A DNA stretch of 6,122 nt from the NCBI GenBank assembly GCA_017408205.1, contig JAFQVC010000152.1, positions 1 through 6,122 on the forward strand, written 5' to 3'. A program made the translations under genes and the position numbers. Below are positions 1 to 6,122 of this stretch, piece by piece. The stretch is from Clostridia bacterium. GTDB lineage: Bacteria > Bacillota > Clostridia > Monoglobales > Firm-18. Each line of letters starts with the position of its first letter. Position 1 is the first letter of the stretch. Below the pieces are notes generated by a model. It worked only from the letters and a program-made list of their open reading frames with translations, did no database searches and was not told the DNA's origin.

Positions 1-1
1 A

Positions 2-256
2 GCAAGAAAAGTTATGCCTGTTAAGATGCCCATTAATTATGTCAAAGAAATGTTTTGTGACAGAGTTGCCGCAAGTAAAATTTATCAGGGAGACAACTAC
101 ACAAACAACCATCCTATTGAATATTTTATGAGAGGAAAGGGCAACAGAACTATTCACGACGAAACTTCTGATTTGGTGGAAAAGTGGCTGACAATCCTTG
201 CAGAAAAAGGCGAGAAAGAAGTATTTAGAATTATAAAAAACACAAAAGAGTATTAA
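2..256 (+). CDS. DUF5662 family protein, C-terminal part (5' end outside window)
   Basis: The frame is open from base 2, so the 84 visible residues are the end of a longer protein. The ATG at 14 is internal rather than a likely start, because the matching family region (a PVxMP-x-YVxEMxCDRxAASKxYQ block, then a YxxGK segment, then an LxxLAEKGE block near the end) lies in the C-terminal half of DUF5662 proteins. I recognise the family from memory of its pattern. Its biochemical function is not established, and the histidine-rich N-terminal half that family members normally carry is not visible here. The protein is soluble-looking, with no membrane segment in the visible part. The TAA stop at 254-256 runs straight into the terminator hairpin. 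The gene converges on the division cluster and nothing suggests a functional link with it. Confidence 0.75.
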   Translation, partial: ARKVMPVKMPINYVKEMFCDRVAASKIYQGDNYTNNHPIEYFMRGKGNRTIHDETSDLVEKWLTILAEKGEKEVFRIIKNTKEY

Positions 257-285
257 AAAAGCCGAACAAAATTTGTTCGGCTTTT
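257..285. terminator. Bidirectional Rho-independent terminator between convergent genes
   Basis: Two 14-base arms (257-270 and 272-285) are perfect reverse complements about base 271. They give a stem with a GCCGAAC/GTTCGGC core flanked by A and T runs. In practice the AT-rich centre would form the loop. On the minus strand the stem is followed by six T (255-260) and it begins 13 bases after the ftsZ stop. On the plus strand it directly follows the stop of the DUF5662 gene and is followed by four T. It should therefore end both transcripts, and the T run is better on the ftsZ side. Confidence 0.9.
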
Positions 286-298
286 AATGTTTTACAAC

Positions 299-1417
299 TT
301 ACTTTTTAAAGAAAAATGGTGGTACATCAATATCATCATCAAGTATTGTTGTGCTGATGATTTTTTCTTCGTCATCAATTTTACTGATGTTTACGAATGA
401 CGGAATTTCGGGGTCGTTATCTTTATCCATACCTTTTGCAGGTTGCTGATATGTATTGCCGCCGTCAAAGCCCGTTGCAACAACAGTTACTTCGATTTCG
501 TCTCCCAATTCTTCCTTGATAATTGCACCAAAGATAAATTCTGCATCTTCGTCTGCAAGTTCCTGTACCATCTCGTTACATTTGCTGATTTCAAGCATAC
601 CTAAGTTTGAACCGCCTGCGATATTTAAGATGATACCCTTTGCACCTGCAATAGAAGTTTCCAGAAGAGGACTGTTGATAGCCATTCTTGTTGCTTCTTC
701 TGCTCTGTTTTCGCCTGAAGCATGTCCGATACCCATGTGAGCAAAGCCCGTATTTTTCATAACAGTCTTAACGTCAGCAAAGTCAAGGTTAACGATACCG
801 GGAACAACGATTAGTTCTGCGATACCCTGTACGCCCTGTCTTAACACGTCATCTGCCATTTTAAATGATTCTGTAAACGGTATATTTTTTTGATTGTTGG
901 CAAGTTCTATTAATTTATCGTTGGGAATGATAACCAAAGAATCGGAATTTGCTTTTAGTTCAAGGATACCTGCTTCTGCCTGTTTCATTCTTTTTTTGCC
1001 TTCGAATGTAAATGGTTTTGTTACAATTGAAATTGTTAAAATTCCCATTTCTTTTGCAACACTTGCAACAACGGGAGCAGCACCTGTACCTGTTCCGCCG
1101 CCCATACCTGCAGTTACGAATACCATATCTGCACCTTTTAGTGCATTTGCAATTTCTTCACGGCTTTCTTCTGCGGCTTTTTTACCGATTTCAGGGTTAG
1201 CACCTGCACCTAAACCTCTTGTTAATTTTTCACCAATCTGAATTCTCTTTTTGGTGGAACTTCTCTGAAGTTGCTGGCTGTCGGTGTTAACTGACAAAAA
1301 TTCAACAGAGCTGAAGCCCGATTCAATCATTCTGTCAACTGCATTGTTTCCGCCGCCGCCGACACCTATTACTTTTATATTTGCTGTTTTAATAGCATCC
1401 AATTCTAATTCTATCAT
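299..1417 (-). CDS. ftsZ: Cell division protein FtsZ
   Basis: This is the tubulin-like GTPase that polymerises into the cytoplasmic Z ring and recruits the divisome. At 372 aa it has the usual length. The nucleotide-binding N-terminal domain shows [11 protein letters not shown] (20-30) and the tubulin signature GGGTGTG (106-112). The T7 synergy loop NLDFAD (210-215) carries the two acidic residues (D212, D215) that complete GTP hydrolysis on the neighbouring subunit. The C-terminal domain ends near residue 320. It is followed by a short acidic linker of about 40 residues and a conserved terminal peptide ending [10 protein letters not shown], which in this family binds membrane tethers such as FtsA or SepF. 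The ATG at 1415-1417 is supported by GGAGG at 1426-1430 with an 8-base spacer. Expression probably comes from the promoter at 1465-1493 as well as read-through from the upstream wall genes. The gene ends 13 bases before the shared terminator. Identification is certain. Confidence 0.99.
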   Translation of the reverse strand: MIELELDAIKTANIKVIGVGGGGNNAVDRMIESGFSSVEFLSVNTDSQQLQRSSTKKRIQIGEKLTRGLGAGANPEIGKKAAEESREEIANALKGADMVFVTAGMGGGTGTGAAPVVASVAKEMGILTISIVTKPFTFEGKKRMKQAEAGILELKANSDSLVIIPNDKLIELANNQKNIPFTESFKMADDVLRQGVQGIAELIVVPGIVNLDFADVKTVMKNTGFAHMGIGHASGENRAEEATRMAINSPLLETSIAGAKGIILNIAGGSNLGMLEISKCNEMVQELADEDAEFIFGAIIKEELGDEIEVTVVATGFDGGNTYQQPAKGMDKDNDPEIPSFVNISKIDDEEKIISTTILDDDIDVPPFFFKK

Positions 1418-1441
1418 TGGTAGAACCTCCCAAAAAATCTA

Positions 1442-1463
1442 ATATTACAATTATATTACAATT
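1442..1463 (-). repeat. Perfect tandem 11-bp repeat at the ftsZ transcription start
   Basis: Two adjoining copies of AATTGTAATAT (minus-strand reading) lie at 1453-1463 and 1442-1452. They begin two bases downstream of the -10 box and cover the predicted start site and early transcribed region. The 11-base period is about one helical turn, which would put both copies on the same DNA face. That fits an operator, but AT-rich sequence can also produce such repeats by slippage. Confidence 0.7.
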
Positions 1464-1464
1464 T

Positions 1465-1493
1465 ATTATATACAAAATTTCATCATTTGTAAA
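1465..1493 (-). promoter_or_regulatory. Sigma-A type promoter of ftsZ
   Basis: On the minus strand TTTACA (1488-1493) is followed, after exactly 17 bases, by a perfect TATAAT (1465-1470). This is one mismatch from the full housekeeping consensus. Transcription should start near 1457-1459, giving a leader of about 40 bases before the ftsZ ATG. It lies in the only sizeable gap of the cluster (1418-1510), which fits a dedicated ftsZ promoter. A second TATAAT at 1450-1455 is formed across the repeat junction but has no good -35 partner. Confidence 0.8.
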
Positions 1494-1510
1494 GTAGTTT
1501 TATAAAAAAT

Positions 1511-1867
1511 TTACAAGTTTTTTGTTTCCTTTTTTGACATATATCGCTCGAGAACAAATCTTCTTAAAATCGCAAAGTTCTGGAATATGCGTGTACCGAA
1601 CACAACAATTGCCGCGATAGTCAAATCAATGTTTAAAAGCGAGCCCATATAGGTAAGCAAGAACGCCACAAGAGCGTTACCGAAAAAGCCCGTTATAAAG
1701 ATTTTCATTTTAAAACTGTTGTTGGCGCTTGCCGCAAGACCTCCGAAGACAGAGTCGAGAGCCGCAAGAATTGCTACCGACACAAATTTTGAAACTATGG
1801 AGGAGAAAGTAAAAGGCAACAAAAGTGCAATTACTGTTCCCAAAAGAAGACACACTATAATAATCAT
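1511..1867 (-). CDS. sbp: Small basic protein family (DUF1290) membrane protein
   Basis: This 118-residue integral membrane protein belongs to the DUF1290 small basic protein family, known as sbp in the Bacillus subtilis division cluster. Its exact role is not established. Hydrophobic segments lie at about 2-19, 28-46, 56-78 and 80-98. The family hallmarks are VAILAALDSVFGG (31-43), the FITGFFGNAL stretch (57-66) and FGTRIFQNFAILRR (90-103). A basic tail follows. The ATG at 1865-1867 directly adjoins the stop of the DUF881 gene (TAAATG), and its ribosome binding site GGAGG (1875-1879, 7-base spacer) lies inside the end of that gene. Translational coupling is therefore likely. In Firmicutes this gene regularly sits next to DUF881 genes and ftsA/ftsZ, as it does here beside DUF881 and ftsZ. 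Confidence 0.93.
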   Translation of the reverse strand: MIIIVCLLLGTVIALLLPFTFSSIVSKFVSVAILAALDSVFGGLAASANNSFKMKIFITGFFGNALVAFLLTYMGSLLNIDLTIAAIVVFGTRIFQNFAILRRFVLERYMSKKETKNL

Positions 1868-2632
1868 TTATTGACCTCCGTTTGTCTGGGTGTTTGTTGT
1901 GATTTTTGACGGTACGGCGTACTTGTAGTTAAGAGGGCCTGTGTAGGCAGCAATCTTTATTGAATTAACTTTTTTTACCTCAACGTCGAAACCGTAGAAG
2001 GTAAGACTGTCAACCACACCGTTTCTCATTAAAAGAGCATTTTCCATATTGACGGGGTCGCCGATTGCGGTAATAACATATGGAATAGAGTATCTGTTGT
2101 TATTAACGCTTACCGTTGCCCCGGCACATCTTATTTCGCTTGTAGAAACAAGGCGTTCACCGTTTAGTGCTATTGCCTCTGCCCCTGCATCTCTTAATTC
2201 GTTTATAACCTGCAGTATATCCATATCGTGAATAACGTAGGCGTTGGCGTTTTCGGGCAGGTTATTGACTGCTGTACTGTCGTTCAACGTCACCTGCACT
2301 CCTGAACCCTCAACTGCGGTAAGACCTGCTAAAAGTTCTGCCCTTTGAAGTTGGGTGGTAAGAGTCTGCGAATAACCGTTGGTTTTTGCGGCTTCTTCTT
2401 TAAAGGACTCTATTTCCTGCTTTGCGATGAGCAGTTGCTTGTTTAATTCTATGTTTTTTTCCTGCTCGTTTTTTAAATCAATTGCAAGATTTTCCGCTCT
2501 TAGTTTATCGGTATTACCGTTTTTGTTAATTACGCTGACGCTTTTTATCTGCATGGTGATAAAAAACGCCAACAGCAAACACACGATACCTATTGAAATG
2601 TGGGCGGGACTGAAATGTTTTTTTATGTTCAT
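1868..2632 (-). CDS. DUF881 family protein (YlxW/YlxX-like), membrane anchored
   Basis: This 254-residue protein has a short cytoplasmic N-terminus, one membrane segment at about 12-28 and a probable coiled coil at about 42-82 rich in Glu, Lys and Leu. An extracytoplasmic DUF881 domain runs from about 95 to 235. Visible family marks are VEGSGVQVTLND (107-118), a HDMDILQVINELRDAGAEAIALNGER run (135-160) and PYVITAIGDP (184-193). B. subtilis has two such genes, ylxW and ylxX, between divIB and sbp; here there is one, so I give no symbol. Function is unproven, and location in division clusters is the main clue. The ATG at 2630-2632 has AAAGGA at 2642-2647 with a 9-base spacer, overlapping the ftsQ stop. 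The gap to ftsQ is 6 bases, and the downstream small basic protein gene starts directly after its stop. Confidence 0.92.
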   Translation of the reverse strand: MNIKKHFSPAHISIGIVCLLLAFFITMQIKSVSVINKNGNTDKLRAENLAIDLKNEQEKNIELNKQLLIAKQEIESFKEEAAKTNGYSQTLTTQLQRAELLAGLTAVEGSGVQVTLNDSTAVNNLPENANAYVIHDMDILQVINELRDAGAEAIALNGERLVSTSEIRCAGATVSVNNNRYSIPYVITAIGDPVNMENALLMRNGVVDSLTFYGFDVEVKKVNSIKIAAYTGPLNYKYAVPSKITTNTQTNGGQ

Positions 2633-2638
2633 TGCCTG

Positions 2639-3418
2639 TTATCCTTTCTGTTTATATACTGCTTTATCACCGCTGCTTACGTTTAAATATCCTCTGGCAT
2701 TTTCACCAAGCGACTGATAGGATTTCAAAGTAAGAAACTCGATTTTATACTGCAGATTTTCGTTTGCACCAACTAAAACTTCCAACTTGTTGTCTATTAC
2801 TATTGATAAATTTTCCGTGTCGGGAACGTTTATTAAAGTGACACTGTTTATCATCTGCTGTTCTTTTAAAATACCAAGAACGTCAGTTACGTATTGTGCC
2901 TTGCCCTCGTCTTTTGACAAAAAGGTCTGTCCTGCTATGTATTTTGTAAGATTGAAATGTTCTATCAGCGGTACGGTTTCTTTTGGAGGCACTTTGTTTT
3001 GCTCAAGCATCTTTCCCGTACTGTCAACGTAAATGTAACTGTCTGCAAAAGCCACATATCCAGCGACTTCGCATTCTTTGACAACAATTTTAATCCCCGC
3101 AGGGAACTTCTTCACGATTTTTGCAGTTTCGATGTATGGAAGTTCTGAAATTCCCCTTACCGCTTTTTTACTGCTTGTCCGAAAGACGTTACGCCCGTAG
3201 CCGATGGTGGATGCCTCTATAATGGTGTTGGACGGAATAAGAGCATTACCCTCCACCGTTATTTTGTTTATCTTAAACCAGGGCGCAAAGTACGCTATCA
3301 TAAGAAGCACCGCAACCAGAAACAGAATAAGTAAAATCTTTCTGTTCCTGCGGTTGCGTCTCATTCTTTTTTTATAATCTTTTAACTTTATGGTTTTGTC
3401 ATAAGTAGTAGTTTCCAT
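2639..3418 (-). CDS. ftsQ: Cell division protein FtsQ/DivIB
   Basis: This is a bitopic divisome protein that, with FtsL and FtsB/DivIC partners, links the cytoplasmic ring to septal wall synthesis outside the membrane. It has 259 residues. A strongly basic cytoplasmic N-terminus (about 11-27, with RMRRNRRNRK) precedes one membrane helix at about 28-45. The POTRA domain starts at FKINKITVEGN (48-58) and runs to about 117. A beta domain covers about 119-240, with the YIYVDSTGKML strand pair at 128-138. It lacks a long C-terminal tail. In Bacillota this protein is usually called DivIB. The ATG at 3416-3418 has GGGAG at 3425-3429 with a 6-base spacer, lying across the end of murA. Only 3 bases separate the two genes, which suggests coupling. 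The FtsL and DivIC partners are not encoded in this window. Confidence 0.93.
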   Translation of the reverse strand: METTTYDKTIKLKDYKKRMRRNRRNRKILLILFLVAVLLMIAYFAPWFKINKITVEGNALIPSNTIIEASTIGYGRNVFRTSSKKAVRGISELPYIETAKIVKKFPAGIKIVVKECEVAGYVAFADSYIYVDSTGKMLEQNKVPPKETVPLIEHFNLTKYIAGQTFLSKDEGKAQYVTDVLGILKEQQMINSVTLINVPDTENLSIVIDNKLEVLVGANENLQYKIEFLTLKSYQSLGENARGYLNVSSGDKAVYKQKG

Positions 3419-3421
3419 TTT

Positions 3422-4675
3422 TTACTCCCGCAAAATATCTGCACCTAAATTTTTCAGTTGATTTTCAAATAAGTAGTATCCCCGGTCTAAATGCTCAAGA
3501 CCTGATACCGTTGTAGTACCGTAGGCGTTAAGTCCTGCAACGATAAGTGCCGCCGCACCACGAAGGTCGTAGGCGGTAACAGATGCACCTTTTAATCTGC
3601 TTACACCTCTTATTATTGCAAGTTTATCCTTTGTTATTATGTCCGCATTCATTCTGTTAAGTTCACCAATGTGTCTGTATCTGCTTGAAAATATGTTTTC
3701 TTCAACTACACTTGTTCCGTCCGAGACAGAAAGTACCGTACAGGCAAGTGCCTGGGCGTCTGTGGGAAAACCCGGATACGGCATAGTGCTTATGCAACTT
3801 ATGGAATTAAGTCCTGTTTTACATTCCATCTCTACAAAGTTTTCGCCCTTGTTTATTTTCGCACCGCAAAGAGAAAACATATCTGTTATTGCGTTTAAGT
3901 GGTTTGGATTTATTCCGTTTATCTTAATACTGCCTTTTGTTACTGCTGCGGCAGAAAGATATGTTGCAGTAACTATTCTGTCGCCTATCACTTTATGGGA
4001 AACGTCACAAAAATCACTGGTTCCTTCAATCTGGATTGTGCTTGTTCCAGCCCCTTTTACATCAGCTCCCATTTTGTTTAAGAAGTCCTGCAAATCAACA
4101 ATTTCGGGCTCCTGTGCCGCGTTTGTTATAACTGTTGTGCCCGGTGTCGCACAGGACAAAAGCATGGCGTTTTCCGTTGCTCCTACGCTTGGAAAATCAA
4201 GGTTAATGTTTGCAGAGTGAGTGTTTTCGCCTTCCAACATTATGAATCCGTGACTTTCCTTTACATCTACACCAAGCGCTTTAAATACTTTCAGATGAAG
4301 GTCAATGGGACGCGGACCAAGTTCGCATCCGCCCGGTGTGGAAATAAGGGCTTTTTTGCACCTTGCAAGAATTGCACCCGTAAATATTACCGATGACCGC
4401 ATTTCTTTCATCAGGTACTGGCTTATTTCGTCACAACTCATATTTGATGAGTCAACCGTTACCGTGTCTTTGTCAATTGATACAACGCACCCTAAAGAAC
4501 GTAATATGTTAATAGAAGCATACACGTCTTTTATAAGGGGACAGTTATGTATAATGTTAATTCCGCCGTTTATTACTGTTGCTGCAAGTATGGGTAAAAC
4601 AGAATTTTTGGAGCCCTGAACTGTAAGTTCACCCGCTATTCTGTTTCCGCCGTTAATTATTGCTATGTTACTCAA
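3422..4675 (-). CDS. murA: UDP-N-acetylglucosamine 1-carboxyvinyltransferase MurA
   Basis: This cytoplasmic enzyme transfers enolpyruvate from PEP to UDP-GlcNAc, the first committed step of peptidoglycan synthesis. At 417 aa it is full length. Expected residues are present: the K23-N24 pair in GSKNSVLPIL, the catalytic loop PGGCELGPRPIDLH (114-127) with Cys117 and Arg122, Asp306 in PYPGFPTDAQ, and the late arginines in DLRGAAALIVAG (R372) and HLDRGY (R398). Cys rather than Asp at 117 is the form normally inhibited by fosfomycin. The start is TTG at 4673-4675. An in-frame TAA lies two codons upstream (4679-4681), there is no Met codon before residue 80, and GGAGG sits 10 bases upstream. The N-terminus also matches the family start. 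The gene follows a PBP gene after 54 bases and precedes ftsQ by 3 bases. Many Firmicutes carry two MurA paralogues; which one this is cannot be told from the window alone. Confidence 0.97.
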   Translation of the reverse strand: MSNIAIINGGNRIAGELTVQGSKNSVLPILAATVINGGINIIHNCPLIKDVYASINILRSLGCVVSIDKDTVTVDSSNMSCDEISQYLMKEMRSSVIFTGAILARCKKALISTPGGCELGPRPIDLHLKVFKALGVDVKESHGFIMLEGENTHSANINLDFPSVGATENAMLLSCATPGTTVITNAAQEPEIVDLQDFLNKMGADVKGAGTSTIQIEGTSDFCDVSHKVIGDRIVTATYLSAAAVTKGSIKINGINPNHLNAITDMFSLCGAKINKGENFVEMECKTGLNSISCISTMPYPGFPTDAQALACTVLSVSDGTSVVEENIFSSRYRHIGELNRMNADIITKDKLAIIRGVSRLKGASVTAYDLRGAAALIVAGLNAYGTTTVSGLEHLDRGYYLFENQLKNLGADILRE

Positions 4676-4685
4676 AACTTATGCA

Positions 4686-4690
4686 CCTCC
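4686..4690 (-). promoter_or_regulatory. Ribosome binding site of murA (supports TTG start)
   Basis: GGAGG on the minus strand lies 10 bases before the TTG at 4673-4675. An overlapping GTG at 4683-4685 opens a different frame that stops within a few codons, and the murA frame itself is closed by TAA at 4679-4681. TTG is therefore the only start that keeps the conserved N-terminus. Confidence 0.85.
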
Positions 4691-4691
4691 G

Positions 4692-4716
4692 AACAATTAC
4701 AGTATATGCAATTGTT
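4692..4716 (-). promoter_or_regulatory. Hairpin directly upstream of the murA ribosome binding site
   Basis: In the minus-strand RNA, AACAATTGCA (4707-4716) can pair over 10 positions, one of them G-U, with TGTAATTGTT (4692-4701) around a TATAC loop. On the plus strand the same pair is an A-C mismatch, so the fold suits the operon transcript. No T run follows it, so it is not an intrinsic terminator. It ends one base before GGAGG. Possible roles, all inferred, are an RNA processing or stability element between the PBP and murA cistrons, or an element tuning ribosome access. Confidence 0.5.
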
Positions 4717-4729
4717 GGAAGTGTGGTGA

Positions 4730-6122
4730 TTAAAGCCCGTTTTCGCTTAATAAACCAGGGTCTATCTCCGGTGGTGGCGTTACGGGTTCGTCAGGCTTTT
4801 CTTCTTCGGGTTTTGGTTCCTCTGTCTCGGGAGGAAGTTCCTCTTCTGCTCTATGAGGCAGTGCACAGAATTCTGACGGCACTTTGCTTGGGAAAATGTA
4901 GTCGCTTACAACCTGATTGCCTTCAGGGTCCGAAGCACATTTTTCTGTTGCTAAAAGTCCGCTTACTTTACAAATCTCTGCACTTGTGTATTTTGACATA
5001 CTTGCACCGGGGAAATATTTGCTCGGTAATTTTTTGTCACTGTGTATTCCTGACATTACAAGACGCCATACTTTTGCAGATGGGTTTCCTGAGAAAAAGT
5101 TAAGGGACTCGGGCTGGTCGTAGCCGGTCCATACCGCACCTACATAGTACGGTGTCATACCAACAAACCATCTGTCCTTGTCGTTGTCCGTTGTACCTGT
5201 TTTACCTGCAATGGAATAGCCGCCGCCGAAACTTGCACCGCCACCTGTACCCGTAGATACGGCAGACTGTAAAAGATTAAGCATTGTTCTTGCGGTATCC
5301 TTTGAGAAAGCCATTGACTTTTTCTGCTCTTTCTCGTATATAAGTTTGCCCGACTGGGTGGTAATTTTTGTGTAAGTGGTGGGCTCGATATAAACACCGT
5401 CGTTAACAAATGCACAGTATGCGGCAGTCATTTCTAAGTTTGTTACGCCCTCTGTAAGACCGCCGAGAGCAAGAGATGCAAGGTTTATATCTGTTTCCGT
5501 AAGTGTTGTAAAACCTAACTTGTTAGTCATATAGTTATAAGAAACCTGTGTTCCTACCTGCTCTAACACCTGCACCGCTACTGTGTTTAATGATTGTGAA
5601 ATAGCATATCGAAGTGAAACGGGGCCTTTAAAATCGCCGCCATAGTTTTTGGGAGACCAACCGTTATATGTTACGGGCTGGTCTTTCCAGATTTGTCCAG
5701 GTGCAGTAACGTTTGTGTCAATAGCGGGGCCGTAAACAGCAATTGGCTTAATTGACGAGCCGGGCTGACGGGGCCCCTGAAACGCTCTGTTTAAAACTCT
5801 GTCTGCAGTTTTCTGGCCTCTGCCGCCCACTACACCTTTTACCTGACCTGTATATGGGTCCATAACCGTCATACAGGATTCAGGCTGTTTTTCTCTGGGT
5901 GCTTTCTGGAAAGAGTTTTCGTCTTTATATACTTTGTCCATATTTCTTTGAACTACAGGGTCGATGGTACTGTAAATTTTAAGTCCCCCTGTAAAAAGCA
6001 TTTTGTTTGCAACCGCTTCCGTGTAACCGCATTTTTCCTGCAGGTCGTTTAAAACTTCTGCAATCAACTGGTCAACGAAATAAGACTGAACACTTGCAAA
6101 TTCCGAAGTATCTGCAACAAAA
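4730..6122 (-). CDS. Class A penicillin-binding protein (PBP1A-like), C-terminal transpeptidase part; 5' end outside window
   Basis: The frame stays open to the right edge, so the visible 463 residues are the C-terminal part of a bifunctional glycosyltransferase/transpeptidase that polymerises and cross-links peptidoglycan outside the membrane. A TTG at 6065-6067 is internal, since the family segment before GGLKIYSTIDP continues upstream of it. Counting from the first full codon (6119-6121), the transpeptidase motifs are S122-x-x-K125 in PGSSIKP, S177-L-N179 in SQSLNT, and K307-T-G309 in AGKTGTT. All are intact, so an active beta-lactam-binding enzyme is expected. After the domain come Cys384, Cys395 and Cys419 in a short module, then a tail rich in Pro and Glu (about 427-456). 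The glycosyltransferase domain and membrane anchor are not visible. The high similarity to PBP1A-type enzymes is clear, but a symbol (ponA or mrcA) cannot be justified from a fragment. The stop is 54 bases before murA. Confidence 0.95.
   Translation of the reverse strand, partial: FVADTSEFASVQSYFVDQLIAEVLNDLQEKCGYTEAVANKMLFTGGLKIYSTIDPVVQRNMDKVYKDENSFQKAPREKQPESCMTVMDPYTGQVKGVVGGRGQKTADRVLNRAFQGPRQPGSSIKPIAVYGPAIDTNVTAPGQIWKDQPVTYNGWSPKNYGGDFKGPVSLRYAISQSLNTVAVQVLEQVGTQVSYNYMTNKLGFTTLTETDINLASLALGGLTEGVTNLEMTAAYCAFVNDGVYIEPTTYTKITTQSGKLIYEKEQKKSMAFSKDTARTMLNLLQSAVSTGTGGGASFGGGYSIAGKTGTTDNDKDRWFVGMTPYYVGAVWTGYDQPESLNFFSGNPSAKVWRLVMSGIHSDKKLPSKYFPGASMSKYTSAEICKVSGLLATEKCASDPEGNQVVSDYIFPSKVPSEFCALPHRAEEELPPETEEPKPEEEKPDEPVTPPPEIDPGLLSENGL

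Noticed and set aside
456..1241. Several + strand open frames within ftsZ
   Set aside because: All are antisense to ftsZ, rich in Ser, Pro and Ala as expected for the reverse complement of Gly- and Ala-rich coding sequence, and have no recognisable domains.
1450..1455. Second TATAAT on the minus strand upstream of ftsZ
   Set aside because: It is created by the tandem repeat junction and has no suitable -35 hexamer at the proper spacing. The 1465-1470 box with its 17-base spacer is far better.
1472..1490. ACAAA/TTTGT inverted repeat within the ftsZ promoter spacer
   Set aside because: Five-base arms in very AT-rich DNA are expected by chance, and nothing else supports an operator at this place.
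3639..4220. Open frame of 193 codons on the + strand inside murA
   Set aside because: It is antisense to a fully conserved enzyme gene, its translation resembles no family I know, and it has no convincing ribosome binding site. It is a shadow of the murA codons.
4702..4708. TATACT box on the minus strand, a possible murA promoter
   Set aside because: It resembles a -10 box, but 16-18 bases upstream there is no sequence close to TTGACA, and the box coincides with the loop of the hairpin. Not supported as a promoter.
4660..5103. Open frame of 147 codons on the + strand across the murA start and the PBP end
   Set aside because: It lies antisense to the PBP C-terminal coding region and the murA leader, and its low-complexity composition comes from the opposite-strand codons.
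5155..5415. Open frame of 86 codons on the minus strand in another frame of the PBP gene
   Set aside because: It overlaps the conserved transpeptidase region in a different frame and has no family resemblance or separate ribosome binding site.
6065..6067. TTG as a start codon for the PBP gene
   Set aside because: The frame continues open and in family-like sequence up to the window edge, so this is an internal leucine codon of a truncated gene.

Overview
The window looks like chromosomal core DNA from a Gram-positive anaerobe of the Bacillota, most likely class Clostridia. The gene content is a shortened division and cell-wall (dcw-like) cluster. It is moderately AT-rich with strong GGAGG-type ribosome binding sites, and it carries the small basic protein (DUF1290) and DUF881 pair that is typical of Firmicutes division clusters. 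Species cannot be named from this sequence.

Layout: at the left edge (2-256, + strand) is the C-terminal end of a DUF5662-family protein. It converges on a five-gene run plus a partial gene, all on the minus strand. A palindromic hairpin (257-285) sits between the converging genes and can terminate transcription from both sides. Read in the direction of transcription, from right to left, the minus-strand genes are: a class A penicillin-binding protein cut by the right window edge (4730-6122), murA (3422-4675), ftsQ/divIB (2639-3418), a DUF881 protein (1868-2632), a DUF1290 small basic protein (1511-1867) and ftsZ (299-1417).

How they work together: MurA makes the first committed precursor of peptidoglycan. 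The class A PBP polymerises and cross-links the finished strands outside the membrane. FtsQ/DivIB is a bitopic divisome scaffold protein, and FtsZ forms the cytoplasmic ring that directs septal wall synthesis. The DUF881 and DUF1290 proteins are membrane proteins of unsettled function that travel with these genes. From murA to the small basic protein the genes lie 0-6 bases apart, so co-transcription and translational coupling are likely. ftsZ is set off by 93 bases that hold a near-consensus sigma-A promoter, so it can be expressed on its own.

I see no mobile element, CRISPR array, RNA gene or new defence-like system. The points that merit a look are small: the ftsZ promoter with a perfect tandem 11-bp repeat over the predicted start site, a hairpin touching the murA ribosome binding site together with a TTG start, and a gene order that lacks ftsA and has a single DUF881 gene.
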